DNA of 64,000 nt from the NCBI GenBank assembly GCA_017871115.1, contig JAFCIZ010000007.1, positions 2,914,001-2,978,000 on the forward strand, read 5' to 3'. The position numbers and the translations under genes were made by a program. Source of the DNA: Cunninghamella blakesleeana. Lineage: Eukaryota; Mucoromycota; Mucoromycetes; Mucorales; Cunninghamellaceae. The stretch's first letter is position 1. Every line of letters begins with the position of its first letter. Shown here piece by piece: positions 13,097-25,844 of this stretch. Under the pieces are notes generated by a model. The model had not been told where the DNA came from and did not search any database. It saw nothing but the letters and a program-made list of their open reading frames with translations.

Positions 13097-14124
13097 AATA
13101 TAGTATGTTTTTATTTCAAACAATCCATAAGTTAAAAAAAAAGAGAGAAATGAAAAATTCAAATTTTTTTAAAAAAATTTCGGGAGCCTGGGGTTTTAAT
13201 CACCGCCAGTGACTAAATTATCATCACCTCATATAGGATCAATATAATTCATTATGCAAATTTCTCATTTTTTTACTGATTATTTTGGTTCAATTTTTAG
13301 CCAGTTTATGTGAATATTAAACTATAAAATGTATAAAAAATAACAAATTCTGTCGTCCTTTTTTTTATTTTTTGTATGTGATTACTCAATTCGTGATTAT
13401 AGATTAAAATAATTTGTATATATATCATTTAAAGAAATACTTTTATATTTTTTTGTTAAAAAATACTTTAAGTCTACAGAAAAAAACCCCTAAATGAGCA
13501 GATATAATATAAATTTCATTTTTAAAATTTAAAAAGCAATATAAAAGAATCACTGTTAGTATACAAACGTACTAATTGTTTAATAAATGGCTGGGCTATT
13601 AATTTAATTCGTGTATAATATCTAACCAAGATATTTTTTAATAGTAATAGTAATAATAATTTTCATATAAAACAACAATAGTTAATGAATAAAATTAAAT
13701 ATACGTGTATAATAAATATATATATATATATAAACGTATATATCTTAATATTTTAAACTATTAAAAATACGTTCTAATTGAAAATACAGTGCTCATTGTA
13801 ATAGTCATCTTATAATCCTAATGGTATGTGAGCTACTTTTTAACTTTTACATGAAAATATTAATATTTTTACCACAAAAAAAAAACAATTAAAAAAAATC
13901 CTGTACTTGATTCCATTGGTAGACTTTTCTGTGGATTTAAAACACTTTCTTGATTTAAACTTTTTTTGTATTTTATAAATTATATTCATTTTAAGTTTAT
14001 TATTTTATTTTAAGTGATGTTTATTTTAATTCATTAAAATACATATTATGCATAAAATGTGCCAGTGTATATATATATAAAAGAAAGAGAGAGAGGAAAA
14101 CTAAATAAATAAATAAAAAGTAAA
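13097..14124. other. Intergenic region upstream of the PPR gene
   Basis: About 1 kb of AT-rich spacer. Contains an (AT)n tract near 13718-13730 and short GA repeats near 14083-14095. A less AT-rich patch at 13180-13215 lies just upstream of the PPR 5' end. No open frame or RNA gene was recognised. Confidence 0.5.
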
Positions 14125-14520
14125 CTATATCATAGAAGCGTCCAATTCATACATGCCCAAGATTTTTCTTTCCCTTGTCCTTACTTTTACTAGCCATTTT
14201 CCATTAGGTAACTTTAAATAAAAATTAGAATATAATCCATTAGCACTTTTCAAGTGATCGAATTCTTTTACATCTTCTTCTTCGTCATCACCTGTTTCTG
14301 GTACATCTTCATTATTATTTCTATCATTATTTTGCAAAGTAGTTACTGTTAAAGTAGGGCTTGGAAACATAAAAGAAGAAAGAGATGATGATGATGATGG
14401 TTGATGGTTGGTTTTTATAGTATTTATATCTTCATTATCTATTAAAAAAGAGGGTGGGGGAGGAGACGGATTTTCTTTTCGATGTCCCTTAATATAATAA
14501 GCGGATGACGTTAACTTCAT
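14125..14520 (-). CDS. Small hypothetical protein with conserved-looking C-terminus
   Basis: 131 residues from the Met at 14520 (MKLTSSAYYIKGHRKENPSP). An upstream in-frame ATG at 14592 would add 24 residues encoded partly by an A-tract, so I prefer the shorter form. The middle is low complexity (Pro, Ser, Asp/Glu). The last 40 residues look folded and selectively constrained: SANGLYSNFYLKLPNGKWLV, then KVRTRERKILGMYELDASMI. I do not recognise a named family. The compact C-terminal block is what I would use for a homology search. It runs in the same direction as its neighbours, but the spacing gives no sign of cotranscription. Confidence 0.6.
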   Translation of the reverse strand: MKLTSSAYYIKGHRKENPSPPPPSFLIDNEDINTIKTNHQPSSSSSLSSFMFPSPTLTVTTLQNNDRNNNEDVPETGDDEEEDVKEFDHLKSANGLYSNFYLKLPNGKWLVKVRTRERKILGMYELDASMI

Positions 14521-15224
<704 letters not shown>

Positions 15225-18150
15225 TCAAGTTCTCTTTCTAAATGCTACAGGATGATCTGACGTAGGTAGTGATAAACTTCTTAAATGACCAACAAGAGAA
15301 AAGGAATTATTAGTTGTATCATTTAATTTTGAAGAAGATGGATGGATAGTTGATGATGTAGTTGTAGAATTGGAAGAGAGATGAGAGGGTTTTGTTGTAG
15401 TAAAAGATTGTACCGTACGCAATGATCGATAATTGGCTATAGGAGGAGAAGTAATGGAAGTAGATGTTGCTGTTGCTACAGGATTGGTGACCATATTAGG
15501 TTGTGATCGTTTATGATTTAAATATTTCATAAAACTATGACTACTATGATTATGATTCTTACTCATTCCTATTTTTGCATAATCATCTCTATCATTTTCT
15601 TCGTCTTCTTCTTCACCGTTATTATGATCATTTTCTTCATTTTCATTCATTCCTTCTTTATAATATTGATGATAGTGTTCATAATTGATTACATATTCCT
15701 CATCTTCATCGTCTTCTTCATCATCTACATCATCCCAACTTGTTACACTACTATTCGTTGAGTAAAATCTTCCTAAAGAACTTGTATTACTAAAGCTCGA
15801 ATTAGAATAAGTACTGCTACTTCCGTTTTGACTACGTATCCCCGTTGTGGTAGAGGTAGTTGAGTTGGTGGTAGAAGAAGAAGAATGGCCGAATCTAGGT
15901 TTAGGTGGTTCACGTAATGTACTTAGTTCATCTACTGTCCTTTCATTTACCCATGGCCGCATTAATAAATACTGTGTAATTAATTGTTGATCTGATTCAA
16001 TGTCACGTCTTTGTTGATGTGTGTCATCGTCGATTAATTGATTGTTATTTGCTGTTGATTGGGAGCTTCCAAAAATATAATTAGAACGCTGTTTGACAGA
16101 TGCTGTGGTTCTATGTAAAGCATTAGTGATTAATGAAGTTGAGGGACGAAATGAGTGTTTTTTAGTCAAACTAGATTTAATAAAGGTTATAGGTGGGCAA
16201 GATGGATAAGGAGGAGTTAATTGAAACCTTGTTAATAATAATAAAACATCTTGGATCCGAGGATCATCTTGAGGTGATTTTGATTTGGTGGTGGCTGCCG
16301 CCAATAAGTAAGTAATATCATGAATAAACACACCAAGGAAAGGGATAATGGGTTTTGACCAATCTTCTTTTTTATTATTATCAATTAATCCAATTTGCTC
16401 ACGATATTTCCCATAATTATCTGATTCTGACATTAATAAATTCAACAAATCCAATCTTGCCATACGTTTTTTTGGTATACAATCCCAGGTACGCCTTAAT
16501 CGTTGTACAGGAGGTGTACCTAAAGCTGATACAATGGCTTTTAAGGTTTGATAATTGTTCAAGGCCAAACATTTTGTAGCAATTTTAATCCATCGATTAA
16601 TTATTTCTGCCCGTCGTGAAGCTTCTGGTGGTAATAAAATAGAATGCTCAATGGCTCTGGTGATATAATTAAAAAAATCCGTAGAGGCAACAATTTTAGC
16701 ATGGGGTGTTCTTGCTGAATGAGATAATAAAGCTTCTGGTGGAATATTGCGAAAGATGGAAGATTCAATTAAGGTAAGCTGATACGCAATTAAACAAGGT
16801 GGGAATTGCATGACACTTGGTACAGTAGCGGCATTCATATACAAGGTGCGTACTTTATTTAGTGTTTCTCTTGTTTCTGCAACCGATGCGTTCCTTTGTA
16901 AAATTCTTTCATCCATGTCCCTTTCCAATTTTCCATTTGATCTTGAAAGTGAAATACTACTATTTCTTGTTTCTGATAATAAAGCAATAGCCCGTTTTTT
17001 AGCTTTACATTCGTTTAAAGATGCTTCCAAGTCAGCTAATTGATTTTGTAATAAACGATGAGTTGATAAAAGTGGTGGCATAGGAATCAAAGGAACATAA
17101 TCACTACTAGGTGTTGCATTTAAGGATGGAGGTGCTAAACTATCACCTGAGTGTGTCTGAGCTGGTACCAAAAGGGACGGGTCAATTAAAATATCTGTCA
17201 ATACATCTTTTGAGTTAATGTTATCACTGTCTTCGAAAGATGGATGTTGATGATGATGATGAATATCTAATGATTTACGTTGGTAATCTTCTTTTTCTAT
17301 ATAGCATGACGGTTGAGGATCTGATACTGCATGAGGTCTGAGTATATCTGGATGGCTTTGATTTCTTCGCATTGGAAATGTATTATATACTAGTAGATTG
17401 TATAAAAAGAGGGGGAGGGGATAAAAAAATAAGTATGAAATTTTTTCATTGCTATTTTTAATTATTATTATTTTATTTACCAGAGTTATGATCAAAATCT
17501 ATAACAACATCGTCATCGTCATCATCTTCATATTCATCTTCAACAATATCTTCGTTATCCATATTATTATTATGAAAATTATTTCCAGTATTGCTGTTGA
17601 TGAGAGTATTATTATTTTTCTGATCTATACTGTCACCATGGTTCTGATTTGATTCTATCATATCTATAGCAAAACTAACTGAATTCCCGCGACCTCTGTT
17701 TTGCCTATGAGCACTATTGGCTGAAGAAGTAGATAAAGATGGTTTTGGATGTGGATTGGGCAATGGTTTCATAGGTGAAGGTATAGGTAAAATTTTTGGT
17801 TTAGGTGGGACTGCAGGTTTTTTATTTGTTACTGTTGTTGTTGTTACTGCTGTTAAAGGTATTGATGTTGCTGTTGTTGATGTTGGTGATGAGGTTAATA
17901 ACGTAGAAATTGAAGGTAGTACAGGTGGGGTAGAAGTGATATTGCTTGTGTTATTGTTATTATTATTATTATTTGACATGTCATGGTTCGATAATGATGG
18001 TGATATGGAAGTATTGATTTTTGGTAAATGTTGTGATACAATGGAACTTTTTATAACAATATCATCTAAATGCGAAAGACTTGATCTAATCATTGATATG
18101 GATAATTCATACAAATTGGGTGCTGATACTACAGCTAAATAAAATAAAGT

Positions 18151-18181
<31 letters not shown>

Positions 18182-18604
18182 GTAATAATGATAATCAATG
18201 TTTATTACTAGTATTAAAGTAGTTTTATTTATTATTTATTATTATTATTATTTTTAACCCCTTATTTTCTTTACCCCTCTTTTCGTATTCTTTCTCTATC
18301 TTTTTTTTTTTTTCCTCCTCCCCCACAACTAAAAAAGAAATAATAACATAACATTTACTTTCCTATTTTATATCCTACTTACTATGATGTACAAATTTAA
18401 CACCATATAATTGTTTTGTGGATAATTCAACAACTGATAAAAATGAAGTATAAGCATCCTAATAAATTATATGTATACATTTTTGGTTTAGTATATACAT
18501 TTTTATTCATTTATTTAATAATTTATATGTACCTTGATTCGACCTTCCTCAAGTAATTGAGTTGCTTGAGTATAAATACTATGTGGATTTTCAATCATAG
18601 CCAT
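15225..18604 (-). CDS. Ras guanine-nucleotide exchange factor (CDC25-homology) with MIT-like N-terminus
   Basis: Four exons read right to left: 18604-18533, 18458-18383, 18134-17481, 17389-15225, giving 988 residues with all joints in frame. The two small 5' exons encode a helical MIT/USP8-dimer-like segment (IYTQATQLLEEGRIKDAYTS). A Pro/Ser/Asn-rich disordered region and an acidic stretch follow. The catalytic RasGEF domain lies at about residues 430-660: FPPCLIAYQLTLIESSIFRN, FNYITRAIEHSILLP, NNYQTLKAIVSALGTPPVQR, then ending with PIIPFLGVFIHDITYL. Such proteins load Ras-type GTPases with GTP. The C-terminal 300 residues are low complexity (Ser/Thr/Asn, acidic). No RasGEF-N domain was recognised. 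The MIT-like assignment is weaker than the GEF one. Confidence 0.85.
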
Positions 18605-19658
18605 TTTTTAATATAACATATGAAGTTGTACTGGGTATAAAATAAAGTGATATATACAAATATATAATGATATGATTTACAAAAAAAAAAGGATATTATT
18701 AAAAAAAGATATTGTATAGATTTGTTCTAGGAACAAAATAAATCTTTCTTTTAATATAAAAGACAACAATAATAAGAAATAAATATATATACTTATTTAT
18801 TTATTTCAAATAATTGTAGTCAATGTATATATATTTTAGATTTAATAAAAAGAGAGAAAGAGAGAAATAATAAAACAGGAGAAAAAAAATAAATTATATT
18901 TAAAAAAAAAGAGAGGTACAAAAAAAAGGGAGTCTTTTGGATCTTTTTTGAAAAATTTAAACCCAGAAAAATTATGCTCTCTCTTCACCCAACTGGTGAC
19001 AAAAAAATAAGTTTTCCGTCGAAGTTAATGAGGTTTTTATTATATTTTTTTTTTTTTTTAATTTATAATTCATTTTTATATGAATGATTAATAAGTTTCA
19101 TAATAATATATAAATTATTAAAAATATATATACATACCAATGTTATTGTTGTAACGACAAATACTAATCAAGGAATTAATTTTAACCGTGACATTTTATA
19201 GAGAGAAAAAAGGTGTCTATTTATAACAACTAAAAAAATTATGCAAACGTCGACAGGTTTATAATGAAAAAACAATACAAGTATCGTAACTATTTGGTTT
19301 TAATTTTTTTTTTTTTTATCAGAAACAGGGTTTATCTAAAAGAAAATTCAATCTAAGGCCCTTGAAATATTTTCTATACAGCTTAATAGATGATTCAATA
19401 ATAATAATAATAATAATAAAAATAATAATATAAAAAAAAGAAACGCACAGACCTGGTTTTAATCTAATATATACCGAGGTTAATTGTTTTTGATCAACTT
19501 TTTTTTTTTACTATTTGTTTATTCTTTCCTTCTTTTTTAATTTAATTTCTCTTTCTTTTTACTTTTTTTTTTCATTTATATATATATTTGTTTATTAGTC
19601 GTAAAATAAATAAACAACTTTAATATATCATCATTATAATTATATCTATGACATCATT
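18605..19658. other. Divergent promoter region between RasGEF (-) and PA-TM-RING gene (+)
   Basis: About 1.05 kb of AT-rich sequence with many T- and A-tracts and a short (AAT)n near 19397-19420. Presumably holds both promoters. No gene or RNA was recognised. Confidence 0.5.
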
Positions 19659-19662
19659 ATGA
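19648..19662 (+). promoter_or_regulatory. Minimal upstream ORF overlapping the PA-TM-RING start codon
   Basis: An ATG at 19648 opens a four-codon frame (ATGACATCATTATGA). Its stop codon overlaps the main ATG at 19659 in an ATGA arrangement. Such a layout could allow termination-reinitiation or leaky scanning. It lies in the leader if transcription starts upstream, which is not shown here. Confidence 0.4.
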
Positions 19663-21593
19663 TTCGATTTAAACCAACTATTACATATGGATTAATCGTT
19701 GTTGTCATGATATGGCTAGTATTAGGTATTGTTGCATTGGGTAGTGCCAATAAATGGTTACAAGGTTCTTATGCAGCAATTCGACAAGGTAATAAAAAAA
19801 AGTATAATATTTATATTATTATCCCGCATTAATTTATGTGTATATATGTATATAATAATTATTATTATTTATTAGATATTATAATATTACCAAATAACAA
19901 TAACAATAACAACAACAATAATAATACTATGATCAATAATGAAGGAGCTTATCTTTATGAAGAAAGGCAATATAATAAAAATTTAGTAATTGCAGCTAAT
20001 GCACAAAAATTATCTATATCGGGGTTACAAGTAAGTTATTTGTAAACTTTCCCTTCTCTTTTTTCTTTTACACTTTTTTTTTTATGAATTAAATATTAAT
20101 ATGAAAAATATATATTTTATTAGGGAATACTTTATGATGGAGGGTTATCATGTACTTCAAAATCAAATAACAATAACAGCTCATTACCAACCTACTCTTT
20201 TATGTTTGGGAACAAGAACAATTTGACCAAGATTGCTCTTATTAGTCGTGGTGGATGTGTCTATAATGAAAAATTAAAAAATGTTCAAAAACAGGGTGCA
20301 AGTGCTGCTATTATTTATGATGTCGATTCAACTAGAAATAAAAATATATCTCAGTTAAGAAATGAATTGGTAAGAATAGAGAAAGAAAGAATAAAAAAAA
20401 AAAAAGAAAAAACTTTTTTATTTATAGTACTTTTTTTATCTTTTTTATTTTTGACCAGTATTTAGAGCCAAATGCAATATTTATTCCAATTTATTATACT
20501 GATTACAATACTGGCAAGGAGCTGATGGACAGGCTAAAAGGTAGTAATAATAATACATTTTGGAAATCATTATCAACACTTGACAATAATGGCCAAACTT
20601 TATTAAAAAATGATACAGCTGACATCACTCCACCACATAGAGTGAACATTATTACACTTTACCCTGATCAACAACCACTTTTACAGCCATGGCAATTTGC
20701 TATGATTATTATTGGATTCATTGTATTACTCAGCATCATTATTTACACTGTTATACAATGCCATTCTTATAAATTGCAACGACAGCGTATTGGAGATAGT
20801 AATAGAAGAGGTGAGAGAAGACAAAGGAGGCAAAGAAGAAGAGGAAGAAGAAATCAAATGGACTACGATGATGATGGTGATAGTGATGGGTTTGAAATAA
20901 GTGGCCAGGAATTATATTGGATGCATTTCTTATCAAATAATGAACACGAACTTGCTATTAATCAACATTCTCCACAACGATCATCAAATGATAAGAAGAA
21001 AAATTTTAAATTGCATCAATCTTTATTAAATACTTTACCAACTAAAACCTGGGATGAAAATGATTTGGACGACAACAATGACCATCATCATACCTCTTGT
21101 GTTATTTGCTTGGAGAATTATCAACAAGATGATCTTTTAAGAATTTTACCATGTAAACATGAATATCACCGCGATTGTATAGGTAAAATATGATATATGG
21201 ATATATAAATAGAACAAGTATAAAAAAAAATAGAATGGTTTTAAAATAAAAATTTAACGAGTTGTAATAAAAAAAAAAAAAGCAAAATTAAATATTATAA
21301 ATTAATAACTTGGTCTAATCATTACATTAATTATATTAGACTTGTGGCTTACAAAAAAAAATGCCTGCTGCCCATTATGTCTTCAATTTGTTATATCACC
21401 TACGATACCAGAACAAGTATATATAAATGATGCTCAACAACAAAATAGAGAACAAAATATTGAAGATACTTGGTATGATCTTTCCAATAGAGAAGAAAAT
21501 CGTCTACATCCTTATGCTAATTTAAGAAATCCAAGGATGTTTCATAGTTCAACTCAGCAAAATAACAATAATATAGAATTTAATCAATTATAA
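19659..21593 (+). CDS. PA-TM-RING E3 ubiquitin ligase (RNF13/RNF167/goliath type)
   Basis: Five exons: 19659-19788, 19876-20030, 20124-20369, 20459-21182, 21340-21593, giving 502 residues with all introns in frame. An N-terminal signal anchor (about residues 8-30, [19 protein letters not shown]) leads into a protease-associated domain ([31 protein letters not shown]). A transmembrane helix lies at about 255-278 ([20 protein letters not shown]). A very basic Arg-rich juxtamembrane segment follows. The RING-H2 at about 391-434 has ligands [19 protein letters not shown] and, after the last intron, ACCPLC. The intron splits the RING between the H-x2-C and C-x2-C pairs. These ligases sit in endosomal/vacuolar membranes with the PA domain in the lumen. 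The C-terminal tail is Asn/Gln-rich. Convergent with the peroxidase gene, 214 bp apart. Confidence 0.9.
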
Positions 21594-21807
21594 TTGTAAT
21601 AGTATTAGTAATAAAATACAATCAACACAAATAGATATTTATTTTAGAAAGAATATCTTTTTACTTATTTTTTTTTTTGGACAAATAAAACTAATTAAAG
21701 GAATAAATAAATAAAATATAAATACGTATAAATAATGGAATATATAATCAACATTTTTTTTAAAATAAAATAAAATAGTTGGACAAATAAAAATCAGTTT
21801 TTTTTTA

Positions 21808-24800
21808 TTAAGAACTGGAGGTATTAGGAGCAGTGAATAAATTGGTGAGTTCTTCTTGAGTAAAAGCTGGCTGACCATCAGGGTTGGAATTTGGAATTAA
21901 AGTACGGATCATTTTAGGCAATATACGGCCGCTATTTTTTTTTTTTATAATAAAAAAAAAAAGATACAAATGTATATAAATATAATTGTACAAGTATAAA
22001 TGAATCTCATTTTTATCTTTATATAATATTATATTATTTACTTATTAGAGGCTTCGCCTTGGCTATATTCGTAACCCCAGTTAGTCATATTATTAGGTGT
22101 TAATTCTTGAGTTAATATGCGATCTAATATAAATTATAGATAATAAAAACAGCCATATAATTAGTAAAAAGAAAATGAAATGAAATAAAAACCATATCCT
22201 CTATATATATTACATATACATGTATATTATCGATTATTACTATATTACTATTGTAATTTTATTTTATTTTTATAATTACCATTTCTTAAAAGATTGACAG
22301 CATCGCTAAGAATAGCACGGCCCATTGTATAAGGTAATCTAAGACCGGTGACTTTTGATCTTTCAACCATTAATCCAGCATATAATTCCACTTTATCAGG
22401 TGTTCCATATAATTCTTCTAAAGCTTGTTGAACTTCTACTTTTTCTGAAAAATCTTCAAAAGTTTTTAATGGAGTTAATTTAAGATATTCACGGAATTCA
22501 TTGAAATAACAACAGCGAAGAGAACGGGCTTGCATAATACCAGCAATTTCAATAGGTGCTAAAGCTGCGGGTGTAGCTAATCCATTTCTATAAAATTAAA
22601 ATTATAATAACCTATCAGTAAATATATGTAGGAAAAGAAAAACAAAATTAAAAAAGGATTTTTTTTTTTACCCTAATTCAGAGGCTACTTGATTATAACC
22701 ACGTCTTAATAATTTAGCAATATCTGCATCAGGGAAAGAACCCGTTTTAAGATCACGATGAGCACCAGCTAAAGGTAAACCTAATTCCAATTCTTCAGGA
22801 GTAGCTTTTACAAAAGCATCATTGAAAGCAGGAAGAAGTGCATCAAACAAGCTTTGATCTGTACCATTATCATTCTTATTTTCGTTTTCCTTTTCCTTTC
22901 CTTTATCATTGTCATTTTCTGTTGTAGTATTATATTGTTTCTTTTTAATATTTTGTAATTCAGGCCATAATCTTGTCATTACTGCAGTTAACCAATCATC
23001 ATCTTCTTTACCAATAGCAGCATGCCATCTATAAATCACATTAAATTCAATAGAGACTTCATTACCATAAACTGGGTAAGAAGGTGTTGCTAAAGGATCT
23101 AAAATAAAATCAGAATCTTGAGTTGTTCCAAGGATTGTACGAATGTAATCATGGATAATCACATTGACATAACTATGCATGGTGTTTTTTTTTTTTTTTT
23201 AAAAAAAAAAAATAAGAATAAACATTAGAAAAAATATATACTTGTACTATATATACATACATATATACACTATATTTTATTTATAAAATTACCATGCATT
23301 ATTAACTAATCTTGCGGTTTGGAATAATTCTTCATCTAAATCTTTTTCTGTAGCCAAAGCTTTTCCAGGACCGTAAGAGAATCGACCATTTTCGTTTTTT
23401 TCCAAAAGTTGTTGAGCAATATAATTATGATTACGAGAGAATAAAATTAAAAATGCGGCAACACCTAAAAAAAATTATAAAAGAAAAAGAAAGAATAGTC
23501 CAAGCTTAGTCATATGGAGTTTCATCGTACCGAAAAAAAACGTTTTTTAAATCTATAAATGTATTGTGTTACCTGGAGGTTGAATAACTAAGCGCTTGTC
23601 AAACCATTGATCATTCTTTAGTAAACCATTTTTCATTTGACGTACAGATTCTTGATCTTTTTTATTAAACCCATATAATGAAGATCTATTATAGTTATAA
23701 AAGAACAGGATGTTGTTAATTAGTAATGCAAATAATAATAAAAATAAAAAAGGATCACCATTATTTGTTTCATTTGCATAATTGCATAAATGACTAGATA
23801 GGCATAATTATATATAAAAAAAAAAAAAAAAACTAAACTTACAAATCAATATAACTTGATGTTAAGTTACGTTTTGAATCTTTTGAATCAGTATAGAATA
23901 AATCATGCGTAATAAGAATAGCCAAATAGAATAAAAACATATTCACACTAGATTTATGAGGAACGAATTGGCCTTCAGGACGTTTTAATAGTTTTTCAAA
24001 AACGAGTTGAGGAGGAGGCAAGTTTTCATTCACAGGTGATTTAGATGTGACCGTACGGACATAGTTATTACCGGCTTTTCCCTAATAAGAACACATTATA
24101 AGCAAAAGTTTTTTTTAAAAAAAAAAAATTAATCTGCATTTCTATATATATACAAGAATAAAGAAAATAATAAAAAAAAAAAACCTTTATTTTTATTTTT
24201 ATTCTTCGACTTACCACATTTGGAAAATTGATACAATTAAAACTACCATCAGCCGTTCTGAAATGATGACCAACATAATTAATATATGGTTTTTTAATAT
24301 CATCCTAAATATATAAAAAAGATAAAAATAAGAATTATATTACACAAAAAGGCGATTATTTTTAAAATAATAAGTAAATAGATAAACAATGACTTACATA
24401 AAAGTTCTGAATTAAAGGTTGAGTCACCACATAAACAAGATCTTGTTGCTCTGGTCCCAAATTTCCTAAAATGCTCATAACTGCTTCAAAAGTATTATTA
24501 CGATCGTTTACGAGAGCATGTTTACTTAATAATCTATTTATATAAATATATGTTTGTATATAAGTTTGGCGTCTATTTATTTATTTGTTTTCACTCGCTC
24601 TCTCACTTTTTCTTTTTTTATTTTTATTTTATTTGCCTTTTGCATAACATATAACTCATTCACTTGCCCCCTTTTTTTCCCTTATTTTTTATTATTTTTA
24701 TGTTTCTGTTACCTTTCCACTAAACCACCAAATAAAGTCCATTGATGATGAAGAGGTAAACCCAACACTTCTTTCATAGCATTTGTTCTTTGAGGAGTCA

Positions 24801-25059
24801 CGCCAAAGAAATGTTCCAAGTTTTGAACCAAAGCATGAGCGGTCCATTTTAAGCCAGTAGGTTGACTGTTAGTAGTAGGTTCCAATAATGAATACTTTCC
24901 AAATAAAGACTTTCTTTTTTTACCATCTTTATCGCTTTTCCCTTGACGTAAATGAATAACAAGATCTTTTAAGGTATTAACTAATCCATCAGCGCCTGAT
25001 TCTGACTCAATAGTATTGATATGACTATATATTTTTCTTTGTTCCAAATCAGCCAACAT
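21808..25059 (-). CDS. Haem peroxidase/fatty-acid dioxygenase (PPO-like), peroxidase domain only
   Basis: Ten exons, right to left: 25059-24713, 24533-24398, 24304-24215, 24081-23843, 23685-23573, 23464-23293, 23172-22672, 22587-22280, 22123-22042, 21931-21808. They sum to 703 residues in frame. This is the animal-type haem peroxidase fold of fungal psi-factor-producing oxygenases (linoleate dioxygenases). The distal His is in AILITHDLFYTD (about residue 250). The radical Tyr and proximal His are in FNVIYRWHAA (about 413 and 416). The C-terminal YGTPDKVELYAGLMVE block is typical of the family. Canonical fungal Ppo enzymes carry a C-terminal P450 half and run to about 1,050-1,100 residues; this protein ends after the peroxidase domain. 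A spliced leader exon ending near 25188 (GCCAAG|GTAGTT) is possible; it contains no ATG. Confidence 0.88.
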
Positions 25060-25844
25060 ACTATTGTTTGTTAACTATTTGAATGAAAATAGAGCATGTT
25101 TTAAAAAAAAAAAAAAAAGATAATAAAAAAAGGCAATGAATATAAAGGAAATTATAATAAGACGTGATGAGTATATTTATTAACTACCTTGGCTGAAGTT
25201 GGTATCGTGGTTCCGTTAGTGACAAGAATGGTGGATAAGTGGTTTTTTTTTTAAAAAAAAAAATAAAAAGTAAAGAAGAAAAAGAAAGATAAAAAAAATG
25301 AATTCTCTTTTTTAAAGCTTAAATTAAACTCAGGGCTTGTCTATATTTATAAAAAAGGAAACTGGCCATAGAGTCCATTTAAGTTATACAAGGAAATCCT
25401 TTTTCTAAAAAAAAAATATAGCCGCTATTGTATATTGGAATATAAGCTTTTGATTAAGAATTAAGCATCTTTTCACTATATTAATGATTACTTGTAAATA
25501 AACATAATAAAACAATGATATCATAATACAGTGAAGCATTTTTATGACTATTATATTTCTATTTTATTTTTTTATCTATTTTTAATCAAGAACTTTGCTT
25601 AAACTTCCTGAGTTTTTTTTTTTTTAAAAAAAAAAATAAAAAAAAGAAAAATGATCATTTTTTTTAAAGAAAAAAAAAAAACTTCCTTAAAATAAGAAAA
25701 AAAGGCTTTGTTCTTTTTTTTTTTAAAAAAAAAAAAAAAAATAGTGATCATAGTCACCAACACTAAAATAAATTTAAAATAATAAGGAGCTCAAGTCTAC
25801 CCTTTTTTTTTATTGGTTGATCTATTAGCGATATATTTTATTTT
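25060..25844. other. Intergenic region rich in T(n)A(n) junctions
   Basis: Includes the probable 5' leader of the peroxidase gene (about 25188-25240 resembles a spliced leader exon). Three long poly-T/poly-A junctions occur at 25243-25263, 25613-25636 and 25714-25741. No gene was seen. Confidence 0.5.

Noticed and set aside
17717..18142. Plus-strand Val/Gly-rich frame of 141 codons
   Set aside because: Antisense of the Pro/Ser/Asn-rich RasGEF exon; composition is explained by the reverse complement.
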